The position numbers and the translations under genes are program-made. The notes below the pieces were generated by a model. The model did not search any database. It was not told where the DNA came from and was given only the letters and a program-made list of their open reading frames with translations. Positions 8,272 to 17,356 of a stretch of DNA of 64,000 bases are shown here, one piece after another. Origin of the DNA: Candidatus Acidiferrum typicum (GTDB lineage: Bacteria > Acidobacteriota > Terriglobia > Acidiferrales > UBA7541); the NCBI GenBank assembly GCA_002478115.1, contig DLMH01000170.1, positions 1-64,000 of the forward strand, read 5' to 3'. Position 1 is the stretch's first letter; each line of letters starts with the position of its first letter.

Positions 8272-9078
8272 CTACTTCTGCGAAACGAGCTGATCCAAAA
8301 AAGTCTTCAGGACGTCGTAGCTGACAAAACCGACGACCGGGAAAGTCTGGCCGGACTTGGTGTGCAGGACGGTGTAAGGAGTCTGGTTCACCGGAACCAA
8401 CTGGCCGAGCTGTCTGTCCTTTTCGATGAGAGGCTCGAAGGTCTTGGCGTCAACGAAGGCCTGCACCTTTTTCATTTCGGCAGGGCTCAGGGCGGCGGCG
8501 ACGGTGCCCTGTATATCGCCGTTCATTTCCCACTTTTCCTGATTCTGGAAGATCGCCTGTTCGACTTCCTCACATCTGCCAATGTGTGCCGCGGCACGGG
8601 AGTAGCTGGCAGCCACGCGGGAGTAGGCATGCATGGGCAAGGGATAGTCGCGATGGATGAGATAGACCTTACCGGTGTTGACGTAGTTGTCCATGACCTT
8701 CTGCGTGGTGGTGATGAAGAGCTGCTTGCACGCGGGGCACTGAAAATCGCTGAAGATTTCCATGACAACTGGGGCGTTCTTGGAGCCGAAGGCCTCGGCA
8801 GGGTCGATGTCGTTGACGCCGTTGACGGAGATGGTGGCTTGGGGAAGAGCCGGCGCGGCCTTGGCAACGGTGATCACCGGCGGAATCAGCGGGCGAGCGG
8901 CCGGAGGAGCCGGCGCCGTGCTCACGGTTTCTGCGGGGCTCGGCTGTAGAGGCACTTGCGGTTGTTCCGCCTGCTGAGTTGGCGTCTCCGAGAGCTTATG
9001 CAGAGAAGGAAACAGTAAGATGGCTACAACGATCAAACCCACACTTAAAAGAGCGACCAGAATTCGCCGGCGATTCAC
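8272..9078 (-). CDS. DsbA-like thioredoxin-fold protein
   Basis: 268 aa, GTG start preceded by CGGAGG. Residues 5-25 form a signal anchor, followed by a Pro/Ala/Gln-rich linker of about 50 residues. The thioredoxin-like domain starts near 90 with VVMEIFSDFQCPACKQL; C114-P-A-C117 is the redox-active pair. The helical insert and the later VNQTPYTVLH segment (cis-Pro-type strand) fit the DsbA/BdbD/DSBA-like thioredoxin group. It should oxidise thiols of exported proteins. The MauE-like gene follows downstream. Exact substrate unknown. Confidence 0.88.
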   Translation of the reverse strand: MNRRRILVALLSVGLIVVAILLFPSLHKLSETPTQQAEQPQVPLQPSPAETVSTAPAPPAARPLIPPVITVAKAAPALPQATISVNGVNDIDPAEAFGSKNAPVVMEIFSDFQCPACKQLFITTTQKVMDNYVNTGKVYLIHRDYPLPMHAYSRVAASYSRAAAHIGRCEEVEQAIFQNQEKWEMNGDIQGTVAAALSPAEMKKVQAFVDAKTFEPLIEKDRQLGQLVPVNQTPYTVLHTKSGQTFPVVGFVSYDVLKTFLDQLVSQK

Positions 9079-9385
9079 AAAAACCTCCGAGTGAAGTACA
9101 GGGGGAAAACACGGTCAGAGTATCACAGCTTCTGCCGGTGCTGGGTGACGGCGGAAAGCAGGATGACGAAGCGGACATCAGGATGGGATGCGGCGGGGAG
9201 AAGGAGGGATGGAGGGAGAGAGGAAGCATAGGAGAATGAGCGTGGGGGAGTCAGGATTAAGGAGTTGGCCGAGGGAAAAGGCAGTCGGACAGATTTGAGG
9301 CCAAGTGGAGGAAAACCTGGCCGGAAGGTGATGGGAGTGGCTGTAACGCATTGACAGCAATAAAGTTATATTCGGCATCAAATAA

Positions 9386-9406
9386 CTTGACAACACTTCA
9401 CTCAAC
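9386..9406. promoter_or_regulatory. Probable HAIR operator for HspR
   Basis: CTTGACA-N7-ACTCAAC matches the HspR inverted repeat CTTGAGT-N7-ACTCAAG at 11 of 14 positions with the right spacing. It overlaps the -35 box and most of the spacer of the dnaK promoter, and the hspR gene is the last gene of the same operon. The match was made by eye. Confidence 0.65.
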
Positions 9407-9415
9407 TTGTATAGT
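9387..9415 (+). promoter_or_regulatory. Sigma-70 promoter of dnaK-dnaJ-hspR
   Basis: TTGACA (9387-9392), 17-base spacer, TATAGT (9410-9415). The -35 box is perfect and the -10 box matches 5 of 6. It leaves a leader of about 190 bases before dnaK. The preceding stretch 9079-9380 between the divergent DsbA-like gene and this promoter holds nothing else that I can recognise. Confidence 0.75.
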
Positions 9416-9610
9416 GGGGCAGGTTCTGAGGGGGGAGGCACCCCGCCAGAGCGGGAAGGGCCAGACTGGCTGGCACGCTGCCACAGGGCAGCACTTGTGG
9501 CGGGCACTGCTCCAGGGATTGACGGGAAGCCGCCTTACTAAGTTGTTGAGAGCCTGGACAGGCTTACGAAGAAAAGAGTTTGGGAAGATTGCAGAAGGAG
9601 AAACGAGGAC

Positions 9611-11560
9611 ATGAGCAAGATCATTGGAATTGACCTGGGAACGACGAACTCCGTGGTGGCCGTGATGCAGGGCGGCGAGCCGGTGGTGATCCCGAACCAG
9701 GAGGGAACGCGCACGACCCCTTCGGTCGTGGCGATCACGAAGGCCGGGGAGCGGCTGGTGGGGCAAGTGGCCAAGCGCCAGGCGGTGACGAATCCCGAGA
9801 ACACGGTGTATTCGATCAAGCGGTTCATGGGGCGGCGCTACGACGAAGTGAGCGAAGAGATGAAGCGCATACCCTACAAGGTGGTAAAGGGCAACCACGA
9901 TGATGCGCGCATCGAGGTGGCGGGGAAGGTGTACAGCCCGCCGGAGATTTCCGCGATGATCCTGACGAAATTGAAGAATGCCGCGGAAGATTTTCTGGGC
10001 GAAAAGGTGACGAAAGCGGTCATCACGGTCCCGGCGTATTTCAACGACGCACAACGCCAAGCGACAAAGCAGGCCGGAGAAATCGCGGGCATGGAAGTGG
10101 TGCGCATTATTAATGAGCCGACTGCGGCAGCGCTGGCGTACGGACTGGAAAAGAAGAGTGATGAGACGATCGCCGTGTACGACCTGGGCGGAGGCACGTT
10201 TGACATTTCGGTCCTGGAAGTGGGCGCCGGTGTGGTGGAAGTGAAATCCACCAATGGCGATACGCACCTGGGCGGCGACGACGTGGACCAGAAGATCGTG
10301 GACTGGCTCATCGATGAATTCAAGAAAGAGCACGGGATCGATCTGGGCAAAGACCGGATGGCGCTGCAACGGCTGAAGGAAGCGGCGGAAAAGGCGAAGA
10401 TCGAGCTTTCGCAGATGATGGAGACGGAGATCAACCTGCCGTTCATCACCGCGGGGGCGAGCGGGCCGATCCACATGCAGCAGAAGCTGACGCGGACGCG
10501 GCTGGAAGAGTTGATGAAGGACCTGCTGGAACGCTCGATGAGGCCGGTGAAGCAGGCGCTGGAAGACGCGAAGATGTCGCCGCAAAACATCCAGGAAGTG
10601 GTGCTGGTGGGCGGTTCGACGCGTATCCCGAAGGTGCAGTCGCTGGTGAGCACGTTCTTCGGTGGGAAAGAGCTGCACAAGGGCGTGAATCCGGATGAAG
10701 TGGTGGCCGTAGGCGCGGCGATTCAGGGCGCGGTGCTGGCGGGAGAGGTGAAGGACATTCTCCTGCTGGACGTGACGCCATTGTCGCTGGGCGTGGAGAC
10801 GCTGGGCGGCGTGATGACCGTGCAGATTCAGCGGAACACCACGATACCGACGCGCAAGGTAGAGACGTATTCGACGGCTTCGGACAATCAGCCGGGCGTG
10901 GAGATCCACGTTCTGCAAGGCGAACGGAAGTTTGCGAAGGACAACCGGTCGCTGGGAACGTTCAAACTGGATGGGATTCCGCCGGCGCCGCGCGGCATTC
11001 CGCAGATTGAGGTGACGTTTGACATTGACGCGAACGGCATCTTGAACGTGAGCGCGAAGGACAAAGCCACGAACAAGGAGCAGAAGATCACCATCACGGC
11101 TTCGACCGGGTTGACGAAGGACGAAGCCGAGAAGATGCGCACGGAAGCGGAATCGCATGCCGAGGAAGACCGCCGGCGCATGGAAGAGGTCGAGGCGCGG
11201 AACCGGCTGGACGGGATTGTGTACCAGGCGGAGAAGACCATCCGCGAGAACCGCGACAAGCTGCCGGAAGGCGACGTGAAGCACGCCGAAGAGGCGATGG
11301 AAGATGCCAAGAAGGCGATGAACGAAGGCGGCGTGGCACGGCTGCGCTCCGCGACGGAAAACGTGGAAAAGACGCTGCACAAGATGGCGGAAGAGTTGTA
11401 CAAGAAGACGCAATCGGCCGGCGGCGCCGAGCAAGCAGGCGCGGCAGGGGCCGGTGCGGGGCCTGGGTCCACAGGCGGCGAGAGCGCGCAGGGCGGCAAG
11501 CCCGGCGATGTGATCGACGCAGAGTATGTGGACGTGGACGACAACAAGAAGCCGAATTAA
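9611..11560 (+). CDS. dnaK: Chaperone DnaK (Hsp70)
   Basis: 649 aa, full length. ATPase domain starts [16 protein letters not shown], followed by [29 protein letters not shown] and the second phosphate loop [16 protein letters not shown]; the adenosine motif [13 protein letters not shown] follows. The linker [14 protein letters not shown] leads to the substrate-binding domain, and an acidic, Gly-rich tail ends in [12 protein letters not shown]. DnaK binds unfolded segments in an ATP cycle with DnaJ and GrpE. AAGGAG lies 10 bases before the ATG. It heads an operon with dnaJ and hspR; no grpE gene is in this unit. Confidence 0.98.
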   Translation: MSKIIGIDLGTTNSVVAVMQGGEPVVIPNQEGTRTTPSVVAITKAGERLVGQVAKRQAVTNPENTVYSIKRFMGRRYDEVSEEMKRIPYKVVKGNHDDARIEVAGKVYSPPEISAMILTKLKNAAEDFLGEKVTKAVITVPAYFNDAQRQATKQAGEIAGMEVVRIINEPTAAALAYGLEKKSDETIAVYDLGGGTFDISVLEVGAGVVEVKSTNGDTHLGGDDVDQKIVDWLIDEFKKEHGIDLGKDRMALQRLKEAAEKAKIELSQMMETEINLPFITAGASGPIHMQQKLTRTRLEELMKDLLERSMRPVKQALEDAKMSPQNIQEVVLVGGSTRIPKVQSLVSTFFGGKELHKGVNPDEVVAVGAAIQGAVLAGEVKDILLLDVTPLSLGVETLGGVMTVQIQRNTTIPTRKVETYSTASDNQPGVEIHVLQGERKFAKDNRSLGTFKLDGIPPAPRGIPQIEVTFDIDANGILNVSAKDKATNKEQKITITASTGLTKDEAEKMRTEAESHAEEDRRRMEEVEARNRLDGIVYQAEKTIRENRDKLPEGDVKHAEEAMEDAKKAMNEGGVARLRSATENVEKTLHKMAEELYKKTQSAGGAEQAGAAGAGAGPGSTGGESAQGGKPGDVIDAEYVDVDDNKKPN

Positions 11561-11686
11561 GAAGCGATCAGTTATCAGCGATCAGGAACCGGAAGGCGGT
11601 GAAGGTTTCGGATAGCGGGAATCGCCAGGTTGTGAAGCGTGCGTGGGGGTCCGGGCTGGCTGGACTCCTGCGCGCGGAAGCGAAGA

Positions 11687-11710
11687 GGGGCCGGTCTAAA
11701 GACCGGCCCC
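11687..11710. repeat. 10-bp hairpin in an AGGGG...CCCCTAC frame
   Basis: GGGGCCGGTC, loop TAAA, GACCGGCCCC, framed by A and TAC. It is the second member of the element seen at 2289-2310, with a different core. It lies 16 bases before the dnaJ start codon, so in the mRNA it could affect dnaJ translation. The direct repeat GCGATCAG at 11564 and 11577 lies in the same spacer. Confidence 0.65.
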
Positions 11711-11725
11711 TACATAAAGAGATTC

Positions 11726-12877
11726 ATGCCGACTAGCTCAAAACAGGATTACTACGAACTGTTGGGAGTGCCGCGTAAAGCGACGGCGAAGGAGATGCGC
11801 ACGGCGTTTCGCAAGCTGGCGCGGAAGTATCATCCGGATTTGAATCCAGGCGACAAGGCTGCGGAAGAGAAATTCAAGCAGTTGCAGGAAGCGTACGATG
11901 TGCTGTCGGACACGAAGAAGCGGGAGATGTACGACCAGTACGGCTTCTACAGCGACAATGCGCCGCCGGCCGGATATGGCGGTGGCACGGATGCCCGCGC
12001 CGGAAACGTGAATTTCGATTTTGGCGGATTCGATTTTGGCGGGCAGCCGGGCGCGGGCTCGAGTTTCCGGGATTTGTTCGGCCAGTTCTTCGGCGGGCGA
12101 CGGGGCACGGCGGCGATGGAGCCGGAGGAAGAACCCGGCGGCGACCTGGAATACCAGATTGAGATCGATTTTGGGGACTCCGTGCGCGGCGCGGTGAAGA
12201 AACTGCAGATCACGCGGATGGATGCATGCGAGACGTGCCACGGGACGGGAGCGGTGGGCTCGCCGCAGACCTGCCCGACGTGCAATGGAAGCGGGTCCAT
12301 CCAGCAGACCGCGGGAAAGATGCGGTTCAACGTGCCTTGCAACCGCTGCGGCGGGACAGGCAAACTGCGGACGCCGTGCCGGACGTGTGGCGGCGAAGGG
12401 CGCGTGCGGCGAACGGAAACGATTGATGTGCGCATCCCGGCAGGCGTGGCGAATGGCGGACGCGTCCGTGTGCCCGGAAGAGGCAACGCGGGCACGATGG
12501 GCGCGCCGGCGGGTGGTTTGTACTTGCAGGTGGTGGTGAGGCCGCACCCGTTTTTCGAACGGCGGGGAAATGATTTGTACACGAAGGTGCCGGTGACGGT
12601 GCCGGAGGCGTCGCTGGGCGGGAAGATCGAGGTGCCGACGATTGACGGGAGGTCGCTGGTGCGGATTCCTCCGGGCACGAACAGCGGCAGCACGTTGCGG
12701 CTGAAGGAAAAGGGCGTACCACACGGAAAGAGCGGGGCGCGCGGGGACCAGTACGTGGAGATCCAGGTGATTGTGCCGGAGCCGACCGATGAGCGGGTGC
12801 GACACTTGATGAAGGAACTGGAAGAAATTGCGCCGACCGATCCGCGGAAGGATTTGTTTGGGAAGGCGGGGGTGTGA
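11726..12877 (+). CDS. dnaJ: Chaperone DnaJ (Hsp40, type I)
   Basis: 383 aa from the ATG at 11726; the reading frame is open further upstream but that part covers a hairpin repeat and resembles no DnaJ. J domain at 6-72 with YYELLGV and the HPD motif in [10 protein letters not shown] Gly/Phe-rich region follows. The zinc-binding domain has all four repeats: [24 protein letters not shown] and CRTCGGEG. The C-terminal substrate-binding domains run to the end. DnaJ delivers substrates to DnaK and stimulates its ATPase. Only a weak AAGAG precedes the start. Confidence 0.96.
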   Translation: MPTSSKQDYYELLGVPRKATAKEMRTAFRKLARKYHPDLNPGDKAAEEKFKQLQEAYDVLSDTKKREMYDQYGFYSDNAPPAGYGGGTDARAGNVNFDFGGFDFGGQPGAGSSFRDLFGQFFGGRRGTAAMEPEEEPGGDLEYQIEIDFGDSVRGAVKKLQITRMDACETCHGTGAVGSPQTCPTCNGSGSIQQTAGKMRFNVPCNRCGGTGKLRTPCRTCGGEGRVRRTETIDVRIPAGVANGGRVRVPGRGNAGTMGAPAGGLYLQVVVRPHPFFERRGNDLYTKVPVTVPEASLGGKIEVPTIDGRSLVRIPPGTNSGSTLRLKEKGVPHGKSGARGDQYVEIQVIVPEPTDERVRHLMKELEEIAPTDPRKDLFGKAGV

Positions 12878-12900
12878 GGAAGTTATAAGTAATTAGTTAT

Positions 12901-12950
12901 AAGTTTTAAGTAAGGCGTCGGACGTTTGCTTTACTTGATACTTAAAACTT
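12901..12950. repeat. 12-bp perfect inverted repeat between dnaJ and hspR
   Basis: AAGTTTTAAGTA (12901-12912) and its exact reverse complement TACTTAAAACTT (12939-12950) flank 26 bases. The preceding AAGTTATAAGTAATTAGTTATAAG is also internally repetitive. The element is AT-rich in a GC-rich genome and has no T-run, so it does not look like a terminator. Confidence 0.55.
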
Positions 12951-12973
12951 AGAACTGAGAACTTGGCGCTCCA

Positions 12974-13357
12974 ATGCCAGTGAAAGCGAAAAAACGGGCG
13001 AAGGCCGGGTACATGATCAGCGCGGTGGCGGAGCTATACAAGCTGCACCCGCAAACGTTGCGCTTGTATGAGCGAGTGGGCTTGCTGAAGCCGTCGCGAT
13101 CGCAGGGGAACACGCGGCTGTATACGGACTCCGACCTGGAGCGGCTGGACGTAATCCTGACGCTGGCGCGAGACATGGGAGTGAACCTGGCGGGAATCGA
13201 GATCATTTTAAATATGAGAGAAAAGATGATCGAGATGGAACGGCAGATGGGCGAGTTTGCGCACGTGGTGCAGCAGGAATTGTCGCGGATGGCGCGGACG
13301 GAAGAAAAAGCGCCGAAGACGGCGATTGTGAAAGCGGTGCCGCGGGTGGGGAGATAG
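12974..13357 (+). CDS. hspR: Heat-shock repressor HspR (MerR family)
   Basis: 127 aa. MISAVAELYKLHPQTLRLYERVGLLKPSR is a MerR-type winged helix with the HspR-type spelling, followed by a coiled-coil dimerisation helix (about 75-105). HspR represses dnaK operons by binding HAIR inverted repeats and needs DnaK as co-repressor, which gives feedback control. The dnaK-dnaJ-hspR order and the HAIR-like site at 9386 support the name over other MerR regulators. A strong terminator follows at 13395. Confidence 0.9.
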   Translation: MPVKAKKRAKAGYMISAVAELYKLHPQTLRLYERVGLLKPSRSQGNTRLYTDSDLERLDVILTLARDMGVNLAGIEIILNMREKMIEMERQMGEFAHVVQQELSRMARTEEKAPKTAIVKAVPRVGR

Positions 13358-13394
13358 AGAAGTGGTGAGTTTCCAGTTTTACGCCGTCAGTAAA

Positions 13395-13425
13395 GCCCCG
13401 AGTTGATCGGGGCGTTTTTGTTTTT
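13395..13425 (+). terminator. Terminator of dnaK-dnaJ-hspR
   Basis: Stem GCCCCGA/TCGGGGC with loop GTTGA, followed by GTTTTTGTTTTT. It is a textbook rho-independent terminator 37 bases after hspR. Confidence 0.9.
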
Positions 13426-13561
13426 GTGCACAGATTTCCGCAGGGCAGGCCGATTGTGGCGGTGCGGATTGGGACGTATGATGGCGGCTGGCGAAAGAGC
13501 GCTGGCAGGTTGCCGCGGTTGAGAAGACAGATCGTCTGAGTGAGCGGTTGAGGCCGCAAAA

Positions 13562-13579
13562 GCGGGAGCAAGCTCCCGC
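13562..13579. repeat. 8-bp hairpin GCGGGAGC-AA-GCTCCCGC
   Basis: Near-perfect palindrome 16 bases upstream of the DnaC-like start codon. It may belong to the same class of dispersed intergenic palindromes as the elements at 2289 and 11687, but its frame differs. Confidence 0.5.
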
Positions 13580-13595
13580 ACTCCAAAGGGTGATC

Positions 13596-14396
13596 ATGGC
13601 TCGAGAAGATTGCGCAGTTTGCAGGGGGACGGGATGGAAGCTGGCGGCGCGGAAGGATGGCACGCCGGGCAGCGTGGCGGTGGCGTGTGAGTGCGGAATG
13701 GAAGAGCGCGCAGGGTTGGTGATGGAGCGGGCGCGAATCCCCAAGCGATATGAGCATTGCGATTTCGAGAGCTACGCGACGGATTTGGCGGATGGAAAGA
13801 CCTGGACTTCGGAGCACGAGCAATCGTTGAAACAAGCGAAACTACTGATGCAGGGATTTGTGCGGGAATATCCTGCGACGGAAAAGGGGTTGCTGCTGAT
13901 GGGGCCTTCGGGCGTGGGTAAGACGCATCTGGCAGTGGCGGGACTGAAGGAGCTGATCCGGCGGGGACATGGCGGGTTGTTTTGCGACTACCGGGAATTA
14001 TTGAAGGAGATTCAGGCGAGCTACAACCCGGCGAGCGAATCCACGGAGATGGGCGTATTGGAGCCGGTGCGGACGGCAGAAATTCTGGTGCTGGACGATC
14101 TGGGGGCGAGCAAGCCTTCCGCGTGGGTGCTGGACATCATTGGATTGGTGCTGAACGCACGATACAACGAGCGGCGGATGACGATCCTGACGACGAACTA
14201 TATTGACGAGACGGCAAGTCCGGCGGAGGGCGCGCCGTTGCCAGGCGGGCGACGCGTGGTGGTGAAGGAAGATACGCTGGCGGACCGCATTGGTGCGCGG
14301 ATGAGGTCGCGGCTGTATGAGATGTGCCGGACGGTAGCGGTGAGTGCACCGGATTTTCGGCGAGAGACACGGCAGGCGGGGGGAGCAAGGGCATAG
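13596..14396 (+). CDS. DnaC/IstB-like AAA+ ATPase with N-terminal zinc finger
   Basis: 266 aa from the ATG at 13596; the frame is open 16 codons further but those cover a palindromic repeat. The N-terminus has CAVCRGTGW and ACECG, a four-cysteine zinc finger. The AAA+ core has Walker A GPSGVGKTH, Walker B ILVLDDLG and sensor ILTTNY, ending with an arginine-rich GARMRSRLYEMC segment. This is the layout of the helicase loader DnaC/DnaI group. No transposase or prophage gene is nearby, so a chromosomal helicase-loading role is more likely than IstB of an insertion sequence. Confidence 0.85.
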   Translation: MAREDCAVCRGTGWKLAARKDGTPGSVAVACECGMEERAGLVMERARIPKRYEHCDFESYATDLADGKTWTSEHEQSLKQAKLLMQGFVREYPATEKGLLLMGPSGVGKTHLAVAGLKELIRRGHGGLFCDYRELLKEIQASYNPASESTEMGVLEPVRTAEILVLDDLGASKPSAWVLDIIGLVLNARYNERRMTILTTNYIDETASPAEGAPLPGGRRVVVKEDTLADRIGARMRSRLYEMCRTVAVSAPDFRRETRQAGGARA

Positions 14397-14474
14397 GAGA
14401 AGAAGCAAACGGCGCTCAAGCAGAGAAGTCAAGGGGGCTCGGAGATAGATTCCTGGATCTATAATGAGCAGTGA

Positions 14475-14490
14475 GCGACCGCTCGGTCGC
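14475..14490. repeat. 7-bp hairpin GCGACCG-CT-CGGTCGC
   Basis: Short perfect palindrome in the 346-base gap between the DnaC-like gene and rpsA. The remainder of this gap (14491-14742) should contain the rpsA promoter and leader but shows no box or structure that I can defend. Confidence 0.5.
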
Positions 14491-14742
14491 CCTCCCCGAA
14501 ATTCGCCTGGCGGCAAATTCCCATTGATTGACAGGGGTTGAGGCGGCGGGTATCCTTGTGGGTAAGTGGGGTGCGGCGTACAGCTATGTTCGCGGCATCC
14601 AAGTGAAAGCTAACGAGTTACTGCGAAGCAGTTCAATAATTCTGCACTGCCCCGTTGTAACCCTCCTTGCATCACCCCGGTAGGGATCCAGCAAGGATTG
14701 ACTCGACAAAAACAGGGATAGAAATCCCGGAGGCGATTGATC

Positions 14743-16722
14743 ATGTTTTCTGACCACGATAACCCCGTATCTTCCGCAACAGGAACCGCAGCAACCCAGG
14801 CCAGCGAGAACACCCCGAAAGAAGAAGCGACGCCCAGCACCGAGACGCCCGCAGCCGAACCGCCCGTGGCAGAAGCAGCCGCGGCGAGCGGCACGCCGGA
14901 TACACTTGCGCCCGTAGAGCACGTGAAGGCTGACGAAGTCCACGCGACGGCGGAAGCGCACGCGCAAGCGGCAGTCGTGGACGCCGAAGCAGCGGCGGCA
15001 GCCGAAGAAGCGGCTGGCGCGGAAGAGATGAGCAAGCTGATCGAGCAGTACAGCGAGCCACAGGAAGCCGCGTCGCAAAACGAAATTATTGAAGTGAAGG
15101 TGGTGGCGTACACGGAACACGGCGTGGTGGTGAGTCTCGGTGGAAAGACCGAGGGCCTGGTTCCGGCGGTGGAGTTCTCTGAGACGGACATTCCTCGGCC
15201 TGAACCGAACGCGACGATTGAAGTGCAGCGCACGGGAGAGCACAAGGACGGGTTCGTCATTTTGACGTACCAGAAAGTGCTGCGGCGGCGGACGTGGGAA
15301 AAGATTGACGCGCAGTACAAGGCCAAGGAAACGATCACGGCTAAGGTCGTGGACCGGATAAAGGGCGGGCTGGTGGTGGATGTGGGCGGCGTGCGCGCGT
15401 TCCTGCCGGGGTCGCAGTATGACCTGCGGCCGACGGCGAACCTGGACGGCCTGATGGGGCAGGAAGTGCAGGTGCGCATCACGAAGCTGAACCGGCGGCG
15501 CGGGAATGTGGTGGTGAGCCGGCGGGCGCTGCTGGAGGAAGAGCTGCATGCCAAGCGCGCGGAGTTGATGGAGACGTTGACCGAAGGGCAAGTCGTGCAC
15601 GGCACGGTGAAGAACGTGACGGACTACGGCGCTTTCGTGGACTTGGGCGGAATCGACGGGTTGCTGCACCTTACGGACCTGAGCTGGGGACGCGTGCGTC
15701 ATCCAAGCGACGTTGTGAAGCCGGAGCAGGAAGTCGATGTGATTATTTTGAAGTTTGACAAGGACAAGCAGCGAGTGTCGCTGGGCCTGAAGCAATTGGC
15801 CAAGGACCCGTGGGCGGACGCGGCGGAACGGTATCCCGCGGGCGGCAAGTACAAAGGCAAGGTGGTCGGCGTGGTGGATTACGGCGCCTTCGTCGAGTTG
15901 GAACAAGGCATCGAAGGACTGGTGCACGTCACGGAGATGAGCTGGTCCAAGAAGCCGACGCACCCGTCGAAGGTAGTGAAGGCCGGCGAAGAAGTGGACG
16001 TGGTGGTGCTGGACATCAAGCCGAGCGACCGGCGCGTTTCGCTGGGAATGAAGCAGGCGCAGGCCGATCCATGGCTGCTGGTGGCGGAGAAGTATCCGGT
16101 AGGCACGGTGGTGACCGGTAAGGTGCGGAACATCGCGGAGTTTGGCGCGTTCATCGAAATCGAAGATGGTTTCGACGGGCTGGTGCACGTTGGCGATGTG
16201 AGCTGGACCGGCCGGGTGAAGAACCCGCACGAGGTGTTCAAGAAGGGCGAGCCGATCACTGCGAAGGTATTGCGGATCGATCCGGAGAACCGCCGGGTGT
16301 CGCTGGGCATGAAGCAGGTGAACGACATCTGGGGCGACTGGTTCAAACAGCACCGCGTGGGCGAAATCGTGAAGGGCAAAGTTTCGCGGATCGCGACATT
16401 TGGCGCTTTCGTGGAGCTTGGCGACAACATCGAAGGGCTGTGCCACAACACGGAGATTGAGGAGCGCAAGCGCCGCGACGATGGGGCCTCGAGCTTCCGG
16501 CCGACCACGGGACCGCTGAAGAGCGCGGGACCGCTGGAACCCGGCAAGGAATACGATTTCAAGATCATCAAGATCAGTTCCGACACGCGGCGGATCGGGT
16601 TAAGCTACCGCGCAGCCGTGCGGCAAATTGAACGCAAGGAGATCGAACAGTACAAGTCGACGAAATCCTCGGCCACGGCAACGATCGGAGACGCCATGAA
16701 GCAGAAGCTGGCGTCCCGGTAG
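14743..16722 (+). CDS. rpsA: Ribosomal protein S1, six S1 domains
   Basis: 659 aa from ATG 14743, nine bases after GGAGG; a TTG two codons earlier is too close to that site. A low-complexity Ala/Glu/Pro-rich extension of about 105 residues precedes six S1 RNA-binding repeats, the last four with the typical xDYGAFVDLGG / xEFGAFIEIED and GLVHVTEMSW spellings. S1 holds mRNA on the 30S subunit during initiation. The acidic N-terminal extension is longer than in E. coli S1. A gene for an HU/IHF-like protein follows, as often seen next to rpsA (rpsA-ihfB). Confidence 0.95.
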   Translation: MFSDHDNPVSSATGTAATQASENTPKEEATPSTETPAAEPPVAEAAAASGTPDTLAPVEHVKADEVHATAEAHAQAAVVDAEAAAAAEEAAGAEEMSKLIEQYSEPQEAASQNEIIEVKVVAYTEHGVVVSLGGKTEGLVPAVEFSETDIPRPEPNATIEVQRTGEHKDGFVILTYQKVLRRRTWEKIDAQYKAKETITAKVVDRIKGGLVVDVGGVRAFLPGSQYDLRPTANLDGLMGQEVQVRITKLNRRRGNVVVSRRALLEEELHAKRAELMETLTEGQVVHGTVKNVTDYGAFVDLGGIDGLLHLTDLSWGRVRHPSDVVKPEQEVDVIILKFDKDKQRVSLGLKQLAKDPWADAAERYPAGGKYKGKVVGVVDYGAFVELEQGIEGLVHVTEMSWSKKPTHPSKVVKAGEEVDVVVLDIKPSDRRVSLGMKQAQADPWLLVAEKYPVGTVVTGKVRNIAEFGAFIEIEDGFDGLVHVGDVSWTGRVKNPHEVFKKGEPITAKVLRIDPENRRVSLGMKQVNDIWGDWFKQHRVGEIVKGKVSRIATFGAFVELGDNIEGLCHNTEIEERKRRDDGASSFRPTTGPLKSAGPLEPGKEYDFKIIKISSDTRRIGLSYRAAVRQIERKEIEQYKSTKSSATATIGDAMKQKLASR

Positions 16723-16891
16723 GCAGACACACGTAATTTCCCCGGCCCAGGGGGCCAGGCGCGAAAATTCGTTTACCTGAGGGTTGTTTTAATGATAGGA
16801 AGAGGGTCAGCCAGAGGCGAAGCCCCTCTAAGTCGGCTCGCACCAGGGAGTTGTACGGGCCAAACGGGATACGATTGAAGAGGCAGGGACG

Positions 16892-17218
16892 ATGACAAAG
16901 CAACCGACGTTGACGAAGGCCGACCTGATCGAGGAAGTGCTGCGGGTGACGGAACTTCCACGCAAGGAGTCGGAGACCATCGTCGAGACGATTTTTGAAA
17001 GCATCATCGACGCGCTGCAGAAGGGCGACAAGATCGAGATCCGGGGATTCGGGAGTTTCCGGACACGACAGCGGCGGGGCCGCGTGGGCCGCAACCCGAA
17101 GACCGGCGAGAAGGTGGACGTGCCGGCGAAGAAGATTCCGTTCTTCAAGCCGAGCAAAGAATTGAAGGATTTCGTCAACAGCCCGGAGGCAGCGCCAAGC
17201 GAAGCAGCGCCTTCGTGA
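16892..17218 (+). CDS. HU/IHF family DNA-binding protein
   Basis: 108 aa. LTKADLIEEVLRVTELPRKESE, then DKIEIRGFGSFRTRQRRGRVGRNPKTGEKVDVPAKK: the two-stranded DNA-bending arm contains GRNPKTGE with the conserved Pro that intercalates in DNA. The C-terminal tail is Ser/Pro/Ala-rich. Position after rpsA suggests the IHF-beta lineage, but sequence alone does not separate HU from IHF. It bends DNA and shapes the nucleoid. A strong terminator follows. Confidence 0.92.
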   Translation: MTKQPTLTKADLIEEVLRVTELPRKESETIVETIFESIIDALQKGDKIEIRGFGSFRTRQRRGRVGRNPKTGEKVDVPAKKIPFFKPSKELKDFVNSPEAAPSEAAPS

Positions 17219-17248
17219 GGATGAACTCTGATAATTAAAGGTTGTGGA

Positions 17249-17278
17249 CGCCCCGGCGAGTTCGGGGCGTTTTTTTTT
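17249..17278 (+). terminator. Terminator after the HU/IHF gene
   Basis: Stem CGCCCCG/CGGGGCG, loop GCGAGTT, followed by nine T at 17270-17278. Confidence 0.92.
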
Positions 17279-17356
17279 GAGGAAGACAAGATCGGGTTGC
17301 GAAGAGAATTCTGGGTTATGCTGAGTGCGAGATTGCGCGAGTGAGGATTGCAAACG

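Noticed and set aside
9079..9610. CIRCE element or sigma-32 promoter upstream of dnaK
   Set aside because: No TTAGCACTC-N9-GAGTGCTAA and no sigma-32-like boxes were found; the HAIR/sigma-70 reading fits better.
9398..11434. A 678-codon minus-strand ORF
   Set aside because: It is the antisense shadow of dnaK and is extremely rich in Arg, His and Leu, as expected for such shadows in GC-rich DNA.
11639..11725. Longer DnaJ start
   Set aside because: The extra 29 residues cover a palindromic repeat and do not resemble DnaJ, whose N-terminus fits ATG 11726.
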